NCBI GenBank assembly: GCA_035772405.1
Contig: JAYKKM010000132.1
Location: 1-64,000 of the forward strand
Direction: 5' to 3'
Source of the DNA: Chrysogorgia sp. JL179-B06
Lineage: Eukaryota > Cnidaria > Anthozoa > Scleralcyonacea > Chrysogorgiidae
DNA: 64,000 nucleotides
Below the pieces are notes generated by a model that worked only from the letters and a program-made list of their open reading frames with translations, ran no database searches and was not told the origin of the DNA. Below, in pieces: positions 37,084-46,900 of this stretch. Every line of letters starts with the position of its first letter. The first letter of the stretch is position 1. The translations under genes and the position numbers were made by a program.

Positions 37084-37899
37084 ATGGCCCGTGTGAAACA
37101 GACTCATAAAAATTTGGAAAGCGGAAAAACCATTGCACGGGTTGAAAGTAGGGGAAAAGATATTCCCAAAATGTTAAAACAACGCCGTCAACAGCAACAA
37201 GAATATCGTCAAATGGGACGGAATATTTCAGATGATGAACAAGCATACAGTCAAGAAATCACAAGAAAAAAGAACGACAACCATCGAACAACTAAAGACA
37301 TTGCACAGTCGCCATTAAATTTTGCTGTACCGATAACACCGTCCAGTCACATATGCCCTCTGCAAGCGAAGTATAACACGTCGCCACGGCAAGCAAAGCT
37401 ACCCTCTCTACCCCCGCAAGTAAATTCACCATCTCAAGAACAGTCCGGTTACATACACCCTCTACTCCTGCAAGCGAAGTATAACACGTCGCCACGGCAA
37501 GCAAAGCGACCGTCTCTACCCCAGCAAGTAAACCACCCACCACCTCTATTATCGCCAGAACAGTATAATAGACCTCTTCAAACACCGCAAGCAAGGTATA
37601 ATTTATCTCCTATTCCACTGCAAACGATTTCCCTGCCAGAGGTATATGAAATACCGGGGCAAGAAGGTGAATTAGATCGTTACATACACGAAATGCCCAT
37701 TGATTTTTTTGGACAAATCCCTATTCCTTCACCTTCGAATTTAATACGAATGTGTGATGAAATGATACCCGTTCCCCAATTAATACAAATTGTGGACGAA
37801 GCAGCAAACGCTCTTCTCCCAACATCATCGCCTATTCTGCCACCACCTATGGCTACAGCACCCCACCCAAGAAGAGGACGAAGAAGAAGAGTAAGATGA
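37084..37899 (+). CDS. Proline-rich protein with histone H3-like N-terminal tail
   Basis: 271 residues. After Met the protein starts ARVKQT and has GK at positions 13-14. Histone H3 has ARTKQT and GK at the same positions, including Lys4 and Lys14. The middle is basic and Gln-rich, then two copies of a ~20-residue module (QAKYNTSPRQAK, 37,361 and 37,468), Pro-rich linkers, and a basic C-terminus RRGRRRRVR. No globular histone fold is present. Could be a chromatin-binding virion or regulatory protein; the same element encodes a SET methyltransferase. H3 mimicry is inferred from the N-terminal match. Confidence 0.7.
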   Translation: MARVKQTHKNLESGKTIARVESRGKDIPKMLKQRRQQQQEYRQMGRNISDDEQAYSQEITRKKNDNHRTTKDIAQSPLNFAVPITPSSHICPLQAKYNTSPRQAKLPSLPPQVNSPSQEQSGYIHPLLLQAKYNTSPRQAKRPSLPQQVNHPPPLLSPEQYNRPLQTPQARYNLSPIPLQTISLPEVYEIPGQEGELDRYIHEMPIDFFGQIPIPSPSNLIRMCDEMIPVPQLIQIVDEAANALLPTSSPILPPPMATAPHPRRGRRRRVR

Positions 37900-37930
37900 C
37901 GACGATCGAGAAGTTTCGAACGATCCACCA

Positions 37931-38245
37931 TTGAAGAAAAGATGCTTCAAACGGTCTTTAATTTATATGAAACGTGAAAAAAAAGGCGATGAACATCATG
38001 AAGAAAAACGAATGACAATCTATTCGAATTATAATCAAGATATTATTTGTACACAACGCGATAAATATTGTGAGTTAGAGGGTCTCTATATTGAGAAACT
38101 ATATATAAATAAACAATATTTGCAATGGCGTTCTAAGAAATTTACGAGCGATCTGATGGAAAAACGCTATGTAATGGATAATAATAAGGAAATACAAAAA
38201 AGAAAGAATGATTTAAAAAAAAGGAAACCCAAATGTATAAAATGA
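37931..38245 (+). CDS. Hypothetical basic protein
   Basis: Open from about 37,905; the first ATG in frame is 37,967 (MKREKKGDEHHEEKR), giving 92 residues. Lys/Arg-rich ends, no recognised family. Partly overlaps the end of the H3-like gene, so it may be translated from the same mRNA. Its 3' end contains the TATAAAA that serves the next ORF. Confidence 0.4.
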   Translation: MKKRCFKRSLIYMKREKKGDEHHEEKRMTIYSNYNQDIICTQRDKYCELEGLYIEKLYINKQYLQWRSKKFTSDLMEKRYVMDNNKEIQKRKNDLKKRKPKCIK

Positions 38246-38283
38246 GAGTGTTGTAAATAAAAATAGTAGTGTAGTGAAATATC

Positions 38284-38673
38284 ATGGAGGTGTGGAATAT
38301 TATGGTAAAAGAACTGTCCCGTTTTGAAATAAAAATCAATAAAAATATGGAACAAAGTGTGTGGAAATGTCTTGACGAACATGAGAATTTATTTAAAAAT
38401 ATTATTGCCCATTTAAAAATTCCACGTGAACTTTTGGATGTCTATAATCGCATGGATCGCCATGAAATTGGACAAATAATAGCATTTTTTGCTTTAATCC
38501 TGTGTTTTTTTAGATATAAACACATTGATAATGAGGAATATTATATAAAACTATTTGTACGTCAAACAATTTTAGATTTTAGAAATTCACATCTTAAATT
38601 CATTGTATACCCCATGATAAAAAACACACGTGGTTTTGGTTGTGGAATATATTCTTTGAATTTTTTAAATTAG
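38284..38673 (+). CDS. Hypothetical protein
   Basis: 129 residues from ATG 38,284. A TATAAAA box at about 38,237 lies 45 bp upstream. Contains a hydrophobic stretch IGQIIAFFALILCFF that may be a helix or membrane segment. Its stop overlaps the stop of the convergent minus-strand gene. Family unknown. Confidence 0.5.
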   Translation: MEVWNIMVKELSRFEIKINKNMEQSVWKCLDEHENLFKNIIAHLKIPRELLDVYNRMDRHEIGQIIAFFALILCFFRYKHIDNEEYYIKLFVRQTILDFRNSHLKFIVYPMIKNTRGFGCGIYSLNFLN

Positions 38674-39835
38674 TCTAAATACAATTTTTCAATACTCTGT
38701 ATTATAATGTCAGGATCTTCAAAGTTAATATTATATGATTCTATAATACTCTTAATAATAAAAGTAGATGATGTAGTATTATTAGATGTAATCCTTACCC
38801 TTATAGAATAATTATATATTATATCCAAATGCGGGGGGTAATATTGTAAACTAATGGGTCTATTATTTTGTATAATACTATTATTTTTAACTATATCTGA
38901 AAATAAACTGATTTTAAACTTATAGGGTTTACTTATCTTATAAAATAATTTAAACCAATAAGAGTAATTCTGACAATTTTTATAACAACAGGTACAGGGT
39001 GGGGGTTTCGTTATCATTAGCTTAACAATCTTATCGAGATTAAAAGTATAAACCCTATCGTTACTAGTTTTAAGTTTTGATATAGGGTTATGATTTTCGC
39101 AAAAGAAAATAAAACAACATGCAAGTTGATACACTATTTTCTCAAAAGTATCTAACCTATGTTGATAATAAAAAAAAGTAGCCTTCAAATAAAACGGATC
39201 TATAAAATATAAATAAATACAGCAATATGTAAATTCATGACTAAAACAACGATTAAGTCTATGTAATGTATTACAAAGATAAGATCCTCCATACCCTATC
39301 GCTTTAGGAATTGTAGTTTGCTCATCATTAATAGTAATAGAAATAAAGTGGTAAATATCATTTCTTGGGTAACAACTTTTTCAATAAAAAAATTATCAGA
39401 ATGATTATCATTCAAATGAAAAATAGATTTCACTAATGTTTGAGAGGGTATTAATAGTAATTTCTGATAACGCCCACAGAGTTTTTCACCATAAATATAA
39501 TATTTTCGTTGTGTATGAACAACGGGTATTATATAGTGTTGTTTATCTGTTAAGATTCGCCAATCCCTGCATTCATCTTGATGCATTTCAGTTTTCATTT
39601 TTTCAATATAGGCGTAGTCTTTATATCCCTGACCAATTTGTCTCGATTCAATTTCCATACATTCGATAATTCCCCCATAGTAATAGTCACATAAGTCACA
39701 GACGGCAAATAATAATCCAATGTATCGGTTACGAAAATGTTGTATATAATAAACAATTTTCAATATCATCTTAATATTGGGACCGTGGTCATTAGCTTCT
39801 GCATAGCTTCTTTTATCACCCATGTTTAACGACAT
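38670..39835 (-). pseudogene. Unknown ~390-residue protein, one frameshift
   Basis: Two minus-strand frames belong to one gene. The first starts at ATG 39,835 (MSLNMGDKRS) and stays coding-like (CDLCDYYYGGIIECMEIE, CRDWRILTDKQHYIIP) until about 39,360. Coding character then continues in the next frame (ITINDEQTTIPKAIGYGGSY) down to 38,670, so an indel lies near 39,355-39,365. TATATATAC lies near 39,875. Several CxxC pairs. Family not recognised, function unknown. Confidence 0.5.
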
Positions 39836-40224
39836 TCTCAAAAACGAATGATGGAACGCGTTTGTTAAAGAAATCGACTTGTATATATACTATTTTCCCA
39901 TTCTTATAATATATATTTCTACATGTAGAATTTAACACGATTTTGATCAAAATTTGAAAAAAGTATTATTGTAACTACAATGTATAAACTAATCCCACGA
40001 CTATATAATATATCAACTGATGTGACGTGTGGGTGTTTTAGAACAAAATTAGGGATTCGTGTCGTTAATCCCCCAACATAGCATTACGGCAACTAATCCG
40101 CGAGTATTTGTCTAGAAGAAATTCGCTAAGTAGGACATCGCGTCTCTAATTCTCACAACACACATTCATTGTACATGAGTATCACAAATCATCTGTATGA
40201 CATGAAAGCTTTAATCAACGAACT

Positions 40225-40334
40225 CTGATTGGTCAAACTAATCTATCCCCAGTAACGCATAGTAACGCAGGATGCTATTATAAAACCCGATGTCGAAAAT
40301 AATTAATATCAGTCTGAGTGTAGGAGAGAGAGAG
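40225..40334 (+). promoter_or_regulatory. TATA/CCAAT promoter deciding the 40,335 start
   Basis: Inverted CCAAT (TGATTGG, 40,227), TATAAAACC (about 40,279) and an initiator-like ATCAGTCT (about 40,307). The initiator lies downstream of the ATG at 40,290, so translation most likely begins at the next in-frame ATG, 40,335. Confidence 0.5.
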
Positions 40335-41120
40335 ATGGCAAAAAGATTAGACACCGTGAACAGCGAAATTAAAGAAGTAGATGACTACATCCCGTTAGAG
40401 ACAAACCCCCAGGAAGAATCTGAAGGGACGACTATCGAAGAGTTGTATGCGGGTAAATATAATTGTGCATTAAACAAATGTAAAGAAGAAATATCCCAAG
40501 AACGACAGAAATTATTTTTATCGCATATCACACATATAATGGATTGTGAATGTTACCAGTTTAAGGGAGAGAGACCCAGTTATCGTGAAGTAACTCTTCT
40601 CGAACTTCAAACGAACAAGTATTTTATTTATCATTGTTATGATGGGAAGTTAAAACCCTACAAAGAACTAACTCGAAGGGAACGGTCTACTGTCTACTAT
40701 CAATATCGATGTCATGGTTTAGACTATTTATCTGAAAAAAAATCAAGAGATTATTTTAGTCAAAGTGAACTTATAAATAGATTAAGTTATTTATTTCGTA
40801 ATGTTTTTCCCCCGAATGCTATTATCGGGTATAAAGGTGGTGATAAAGAATCGTCGTTAGTTAAAACACTTCAAGAAAAAACTATTTTACATTGTGTTAA
40901 TCTTGAATATTTTGGAATTGAGAAGTATGATTATTTACTTTCGTTTTATAATCTTAAACCAAGAAATTGTTGGTATCATACTAGTGATCCCACATGTTTA
41001 TTGTATCATTGTAGTTTGTTTGAATGTCTTTTATTTGCTGCATGTTTGTTTCGTAAAATAGAAGATGGGGATAATGCACGATCGGTACTAGCTATGTATG
41101 ATAAGGAATTTAATTTTTAA
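40335..41120 (+). CDS. Conserved element protein with GYKGG motif
   Basis: 261 residues from ATG 40,335 (276 if 40,290 is used). Contains AIIGYKGGDKESSLVKTL, then VNLEYFGIEKYDYLLS and YHCSLFECLLFAACLFRK. I recognise this block order from uncharacterised proteins in cnidarian and fish genomes that look like RNase H-fold nucleases, but no catalytic set can be proved here. Intact. AATAAA follows at about 41,152. It is the largest left-arm ORF after the H3-like gene. Confidence 0.6.
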   Translation: MAKRLDTVNSEIKEVDDYIPLETNPQEESEGTTIEELYAGKYNCALNKCKEEISQERQKLFLSHITHIMDCECYQFKGERPSYREVTLLELQTNKYFIYHCYDGKLKPYKELTRRERSTVYYQYRCHGLDYLSEKKSRDYFSQSELINRLSYLFRNVFPPNAIIGYKGGDKESSLVKTLQEKTILHCVNLEYFGIEKYDYLLSFYNLKPRNCWYHTSDPTCLLYHCSLFECLLFAACLFRKIEDGDNARSVLAMYDKEFNF

Positions 41121-41496
41121 AATTTATACTCTCCTGAACATTTTTCCTAAATAAAAAAATACACTTGTGTCTTTTGATTTTAAAAAAAATAAAAAAATAT
41201 TGAATGTATTTTCCTTTTATTTTTAGAAACACAAAGATTGTTTAAAAAATTATCAAAAGTACATTTGACAACTGTTTATATTTTAAAAATAAAACGTACA
41301 TTAGAACGGTATTATTTTGTTAATGATGTACATGTTATCAAAAATACTATTTTTGTTAAAATAGAAGGAGAGAAGTTTTAAAAAAATTAAGATGATCTTA
41401 GCAACTCTTTGTACATTTAAATATATAAAAAATGATATAATTGTACGTATAGTATAAATAAGACGTTCTTAATTTTTTTCTCGTATTGGAATTAAA
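41121..41496. other. Spacer with a short open frame and TATA box
   Basis: A coding-like plus frame ends at 41,381 (reading LKIKRTLERYYFVNDVHVIK) without a visible start and may be a gene remnant. TATAAATA at about 41,453 precedes the next ORF. Confidence 0.35.
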
Positions 41497-41988
41497 ATGA
41501 GTCAGAAAAAAATCATCCATCACAGTGAACGTTTTTGGCTTTCGAATCCAAGAAAATTCGCGACAGTTGCTAAAATCAGCAAAAGCAAGAAAAAAAAATT
41601 GGTATAAATAATAATTCATAGTATTGATGTAAAACTTAAAAATAATATTGGAGAAAAATATAACGATGCATTAGGATGGAGTATTGTTCAAGTTAAAAAA
41701 GAGATATTCGAAGAGAGTGATTTGGGATCAAATATTGGCCAAACCAGTAAATATTATTTTGCCACTAATCAATTGTTTATTGATCCTGATAAAAATTTCT
41801 TTAACGATGATAAACGTTTTGTAGATTTAGCTTATAATTTACCTGCTAACGAAGATTTTATTTTGATTCAAAACATTCAATTTATAGATGATCATTTTTT
41901 TTATAAATATGGTATTAAAATTGGCGAGGCGGATAAACCCTATAATGAATACGATATTTCTATTGTTTATTCTGATGGATATACGTAG
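41497..41988 (+). pseudogene. Hypothetical protein, broken near an A-run
   Basis: ATG 41,497 opens 36 codons (MSQKKIIHHSERFW) to a stop at 41,605-41,607, just after a nine-A run. A second frame opens at about 41,613 and runs to 41,988 (DVKLKNNIGEKYND, then FFNDDKRFVDLAYNLPANED). Likely one gene damaged near 41,590-41,612. A TATA box lies 40 bp upstream. Family unknown. Confidence 0.4.
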
Positions 41989-42034
41989 ATAGGGGTATAT
42001 ATAAAGATCGTTTTATCAAAGAGGGGTACGTGTC

Positions 42035-42628
42035 ATGGCTATGTTTCAGCGAGTACAAAATCAAGAGGGATATAAGATTTATCATGATTTAACACAATAT
42101 AGTTATGTGGAATCCGGTTTTTTTTGGCAATTAGTAGGAAGCGTGGAAATTGAAAAATCAAGATATCATCTACTAATATCTATAGCTGATTATGAAGCAT
42201 ATTAGCGGTATAAATTTATACTGGAAGTAGAATGTTCAAAAAATCCCAAAATGTATATTATACATCAAGAGGAACACGATATTCCAGAAGAATGTTATGA
42301 ATTTCTTCGTAAAATATGTGAAGCATGGAATGATGACCTATCCCCACGTATCAACGACAAAGGAATTGGAGAATATTTAAAGATACTAGATTATGATAGA
42401 AAACATTGTTTTAGTTATGAGTGCTTTAGGAGTATTATAGCATTATATTATGATTTTTTTGTTTGTAATAAAACTATAAAATACACTTGTAAAAAATGTA
42501 AAGGGGAATGCGAATGTAATGGGGATTACCCTAATTTCATCAGTGTAAATTTTAATGAAATAAGAGCTTATAATGTAGAAAAATATTCAATGGACAATGA
42601 CCTCTTCTGTAACGAAATAATACACTGA
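42035..42628 (+). pseudogene. Hypothetical protein with in-frame TAG
   Basis: ATG 42,035 (MAMFQRVQNQEGYK) opens a frame interrupted by TAG at 42,203-42,205; the same frame continues coding-like to 42,628 (ECYEFLRKICEAW, ending with a CKKCKGECEC cysteine cluster). TATATATAAAG lies 30 bp upstream. The Cys cluster could bind metal. Function unknown. Confidence 0.5.
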
Positions 42629-42652
42629 ATGTATGTTTTTATTTAAAAAAAA

Positions 42653-42964
42653 TTAATACATTAAAAACTTTTCAACATGGTTTCTGGGTTTATGATATAC
42701 AAGCCCTCCTTTTTGAAAATGTCTTTTGATTTTTTTCGTTCCTGGTTTTGCAATAATGTTTACTACATTAGCTTTTTTTTTAAGCTCTTTTTTAAAATCG
42801 TTTATAAAAAGTTTGCCGTATTTATTGACTGTTTTATTTCCTCCACGTTGCCTTTTTTTCCCTTTAAAAATACCTCCACGTTGCCTTTTTTCCCCCTTAA
42901 AATCACCACCCCGTAATTCTCTTATTCTTCCTACCATTGTTATGAAGATTGTTTTCTCTGCCAA
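42653..42964 (-). CDS. Small basic GG-repeat protein (core-protein-like)
   Basis: 103 residues (93 if started at the internal Met of MVGRIRELRGGD). Contains KRQRGG twice and LRGGDFKG, then a Lys-rich body and RHFQKGG. Similar small basic GG-rich proteins occur at 48,788 and 52,329 in this element. In adenoviruses and Polintons such proteins are virion core precursors cut near GG by the viral protease; that role is inferred. Start overlaps the 3' end of the SET gene. Confidence 0.5.
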   Translation of the reverse strand: MAEKTIFITMVGRIRELRGGDFKGEKRQRGGIFKGKKRQRGGNKTVNKYGKLFINDFKKELKKKANVVNIIAKPGTKKIKRHFQKGGLVYHKPRNHVEKFLMY

Positions 42965-43479
42965 TAGTCTGTAAAAATTTCTTCATGGGCTTTTATATGT
43001 TTTATACTTTCTAAATACATTTTTTTATTATTGGGGTCGTAAACAAAATCGGAATTATTTTTATATATAGAACCGGTTTTCCCATTATTCGCATAACGTG
43101 CTGCGGCGTGAGTTGTCAAATAAGCATCGATACAAGTGTTTGCATCGTTACAAATACTATATACAACATTAGTGTTTTTACCATATTTACGATCCAATTT
43201 GACCTGTGTTGTTTTTTGACCCGTGTAATAAGAAATATTACGATCGGGTTTAAAAGGTTTTTTCCAAGCAAATAATCCTTCACCCGCATTGGGGATCGTT
43301 GATTTCTTGATACGTAAGTTATTTTGTTTTGCTAAATGAATCCAACATTTTTTTGTTTTTGCTGTTCGTTTACGACATCTTATTTTTTTTAAGGTTTTAC
43401 TTCTACATTGAAGAACGTGACGTATACTTTGAGCTTTATCATTGCGTCTTTTTTTTCGAGGTAACTTAACTCTTACCAT
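42940..43479 (-). CDS. SET-domain lysine methyltransferase, viral type
   Basis: 179 residues, intact. The N-terminus is basic with a Cys/His motif (QCRSKTLKKIRC, KCWIHL) that in other viral proteins looks like a small zinc knuckle. The SET domain follows: LRIKKSTIPNAGEGLFA, YYTGQKT, IDAYLTTHAAARYANNG (substrate and cofactor pocket region) and EEIFTDYW near the end. Its short length, with no post-SET cysteines, matches compact viral SET proteins such as chlorella-virus vSET. Predicted substrate is a histone tail or H3-like peptide. The H3-like protein of the same element is an obvious candidate (inference). Confidence 0.8.
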   Translation of the reverse strand: MVRVKLPRKKRRNDKAQSIRHVLQCRSKTLKKIRCRKRTAKTKKCWIHLAKQNNLRIKKSTIPNAGEGLFAWKKPFKPDRNISYYTGQKTTQVKLDRKYGKNTNVVYSICNDANTCIDAYLTTHAAARYANNGKTGSIYKNNSDFVYDPNNKKMYLESIKHIKAHEEIFTDYWQRKQSS

Positions 43480-43485
43480 TTTGTT

Positions 43486-43899
43486 TTAAAATATAGTTTT
43501 TATTCCTAAATAATCATTATTTTTTTCATGTCTCTGAATAAATTTTACCAAACAATCTACTTTATAGATAATATCTTCGGGGCAGTTATATATGTCTTTT
43601 TTTAATTCTGTTATTCTTTGTTTTAAAATCTTTGATGATATGGGTATTATCTTTTCTTTATCTTCTGTAAAATTTAGTAAACATTCCCTTAAAAGATACG
43701 GCGTAAATAATATTGAAGGATCATTATCTTGAATTTCATATCCGATATAAGGTAAATTAGACGATTGTAAATAAATTTCAATATAAACAATTTCATTATT
43801 ATCAAAACAAATCCCTCCTATAGTTACGTTGACTTGTATTAATATACAGGATTCATACGATGTTACTATTGATCGTGTTGATGGAGAAGACGAAAACAT
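43486..43899 (-). CDS. Hypothetical protein
   Basis: 137 residues from ATG 43,899, stop at 43,486, seven bases before the SET gene start, so probably co-transcribed with it. Ends with a Lys/Glu-rich helical region. The N-terminal half has alternating hydrophobics typical of beta strands. No family recognised. Confidence 0.5.
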   Translation of the reverse strand: MFSSSPSTRSIVTSYESCILIQVNVTIGGICFDNNEIVYIEIYLQSSNLPYIGYEIQDNDPSILFTPYLLRECLLNFTEDKEKIIPISSKILKQRITELKKDIYNCPEDIIYKVDCLVKFIQRHEKNNDYLGIKTIF

Positions 43900-43946
43900 A
43901 AATAAAAATAAAACGGCGTGTTTTTCTTGTTTTAGAAAAAAAAAAG

Positions 43947-46900
43947 ATGATGAATGATGATCAGAAAAAATTAAAATATAGTCAAAAAGATATAGATAAA
44001 ATTGTAAGTTTATTTAATAAGAAAAAAGAAAGTAAGAAAAATGAAAAAATAGACGATTATTTTTCTGTTAATCATATAGAAACTATTAGTAGAGAAAAAT
44101 TTAAAGTCACTGAACAACATTTTTCTTTGGATGTTTCACGGGAAAAAACGGTTAATATTATTAGTTTTATTCAATCGTTATCGTTGGTTTTTTCTTACTT
44201 AATTAACATTGCGCGGGCAAATGTAAAAAGTGATGACGATTATGTTAGATTTATCTTTAGTAATGCGCCAAAAAGTTTTTTCTCTACAGCCGTTTTACCC
44301 GTGAAAGACTTTGACGTTAAATATATCTTAAATATTATGGAAAAATTTATGCAGAGTAATAAAGAAATAATAGCTAATGGTTGGAATAGTAAGGTAATAG
44401 TTCAAACTTTTCCCGCAGGAATAAGTACAAATAAAAAAAAAATAGTGTATTAAGGAAAAAAAGTATTTATAATAGTTTGAATAAGGGAAATGCTACAGAT
44501 AAAGGTGGTGTGAAAAGTAATATGTATGTAAAAAAATATCGCCGTAAATTTCGCACGGGTGTATTTTATATTCTTAGCCATGTATTATTTCGTACAGTGA
44601 AAGATTGCTGTTTTGCTTTAGCAATATTAGTAGGTTTATCATTTTTACAACAAGACGCTAAATATTTTATAATGAAAAGAAAACCCAATAAACCCGTGGA
44701 TGATTTATTTACGTGTGAAGAAATTCGAAATGTATATCGGGAAAGTGGGATACCTGAGGGTAATGTTGATGCCACACAGTTTGAGTTAGTATATAATAAT
44801 TATTTAAAAAAACAGGGTGTTGATTTGTTAGTGTATGCTGACACTCATTCCGATAATATAATTTATGATTCACGAACTGATAGTGAGGGTAATCTTATTA
44901 AATTAACTAATGAAATTGTATGTTTATGGTTAAATAATAATCATTACGATGTAGTCTTAAGCATAAAGGAATTTTCTAAACTTAACACCAGTTCTTTTTG
45001 TCTTAAATGTATGAGTTATTTTACACGCCATGAATATATCGATAATCACCTATGTACTACAAATAATTTAACTTGTTTACGATGTTATAAATATCCGAAC
45101 AAGTGTAAAGATAAAAATAATAAACTTATTTGTAACAGTTGTGATATAATTTTTTATGATGAAAATTGTTTTACAAATCATTTAACAAATAAAATTTTTA
45201 AACCCTCTCAAAATAATTATGATCGTTTAACACCTTGTCAATATTATTTTTTTTGTAAAACCTGTAACAAAATTTGTCCGCGATTCTTTTTCATTTTTTC
45301 TAATAAAACAGTTAAACATGATTGTAACAAACGATTTTGTTTTCATTGTGATAAATACATGAAACAACCTCATTTTTGTTATGTGAAACCCCTTTCACTT
45401 GAATATAACAAGGGGAAAGAAAGTGAACCCACTTTTTTTTGATTTTGAAACAAAAGTAACCGAAACTAAATTGCTCGTACCGTTTTATTGTATCGCCCAA
45501 AAAGGTATGTAAAAAATGTAAACATAGTGAATTTAAAAAAACAAAAATTTTTGAAAAAAAGGATCAAGAAATTATCGATAATACTATTGAAAAAGTTAGT
45601 TGTTGTGGGAATAGACAATTTATTTTTGATAACAATGTTATTGAAACTTTATGTGAATTTATGTTTGAACAAAAAAATTCCGTTTGGATAGCTCATAACG
45701 GGGGTAGATTTGATACTATTTTTATTTTAAAATATCTTTTAGAAATAAAACAGATAATACCGAATACTATAATGAACGGTACTAAAATAATGAGTTTAAT
45801 AATTAAAGAACAAAATATTAGAATCCTCGATAGTTATTTGTTTTTTAGTATGAAATTAGCCGATATTCCAAAAGCAATGGATCTTCAAGGGGAATGTAAG
45901 GGATTTCATCCTTATGAATTTTACGATTTAACTTATGAGGGTGAAATTGTAGATCGGAAATTTTTTGATACGAAACATATGAATACAGCAACACTTAAGG
46001 AATTTGAAAAATGGTATTTAGAAAAAAAAAAAGAGAAATATATATTTCGTAAAGAGATTTATTATTATTGTTGTAGTGATGTAGATATTTTAAGAAAGAG
46101 ATGTGTTAAATTTTCTACAATGATAGGCACCATAGGTCATATTACACCCTTTTATGCAAAGAATTGTATTACGATTGCTAGTTTAGCTTTGAAAGTGTAT
46201 AGACTTAATTATTTTTTTTTAAATTGTGTAAGAATTATTCCTGCTTCGGGGTATAGAGGGTGTGTAAAACAAAGTTTAATTGCGATTGATTGGTTAGATG
46301 AAATTAATCGAGAATTAGCGGGAAATTTAGATTATATCTGTTCACAAAATGGTGAAAAAAATATTCTAGGACGTTTTGTCGATGGTTTTTATAATGATAC
46401 AATATATCAATTTCATGGTTGTTTTTACCATGGATGTCCCAAATGTTTTGATCCCTACGCATTAAACGTTCTTACAAACGAAAAATTTAGTTATTTATAT
46501 GCAAATACACAACGTTTTACTTGGACAATAAAACATTCCGGTTACAAATTAATCGAGATGTGGGAATGTGATTATTTAGAAGAAAAAATATATACAAAGA
46601 AACAATTAATTGAAAAGAAAAGAAAATTTTATCCGTATACCCATTTAACACCACGTGACGGTGGGCGAACTTCCCCAGTATGTTTATTTAAAGAAACAAA
46701 ACCCAACGAACGAATAAGTTATGTAGATTTTACACCGCTATACCCTTATGTACAAAAAAAATATGATTTTCCTGTAGGTCATCCTACTATTTTACTGGGG
46801 GAAGATTGTAATAAAATAAAAATCAAGGACATATTTGGTTTAGTAAAATGTTGTATTTCACCTCCTCGAAATATTTCTTTTCCTGTTTTACCTGTTAGAA

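Noticed and set aside
40290..40334. Start of the GYKGG gene at ATG 40,290
   Set aside because: The TATA box and initiator-like ATCAGT place transcription start downstream of this ATG; 40,335 is preferred.
42677..42974. Plus-strand frames rich in Phe and Pro
   Set aside because: Antisense shadows of the basic GG-repeat protein and SET gene, which show clear motifs.
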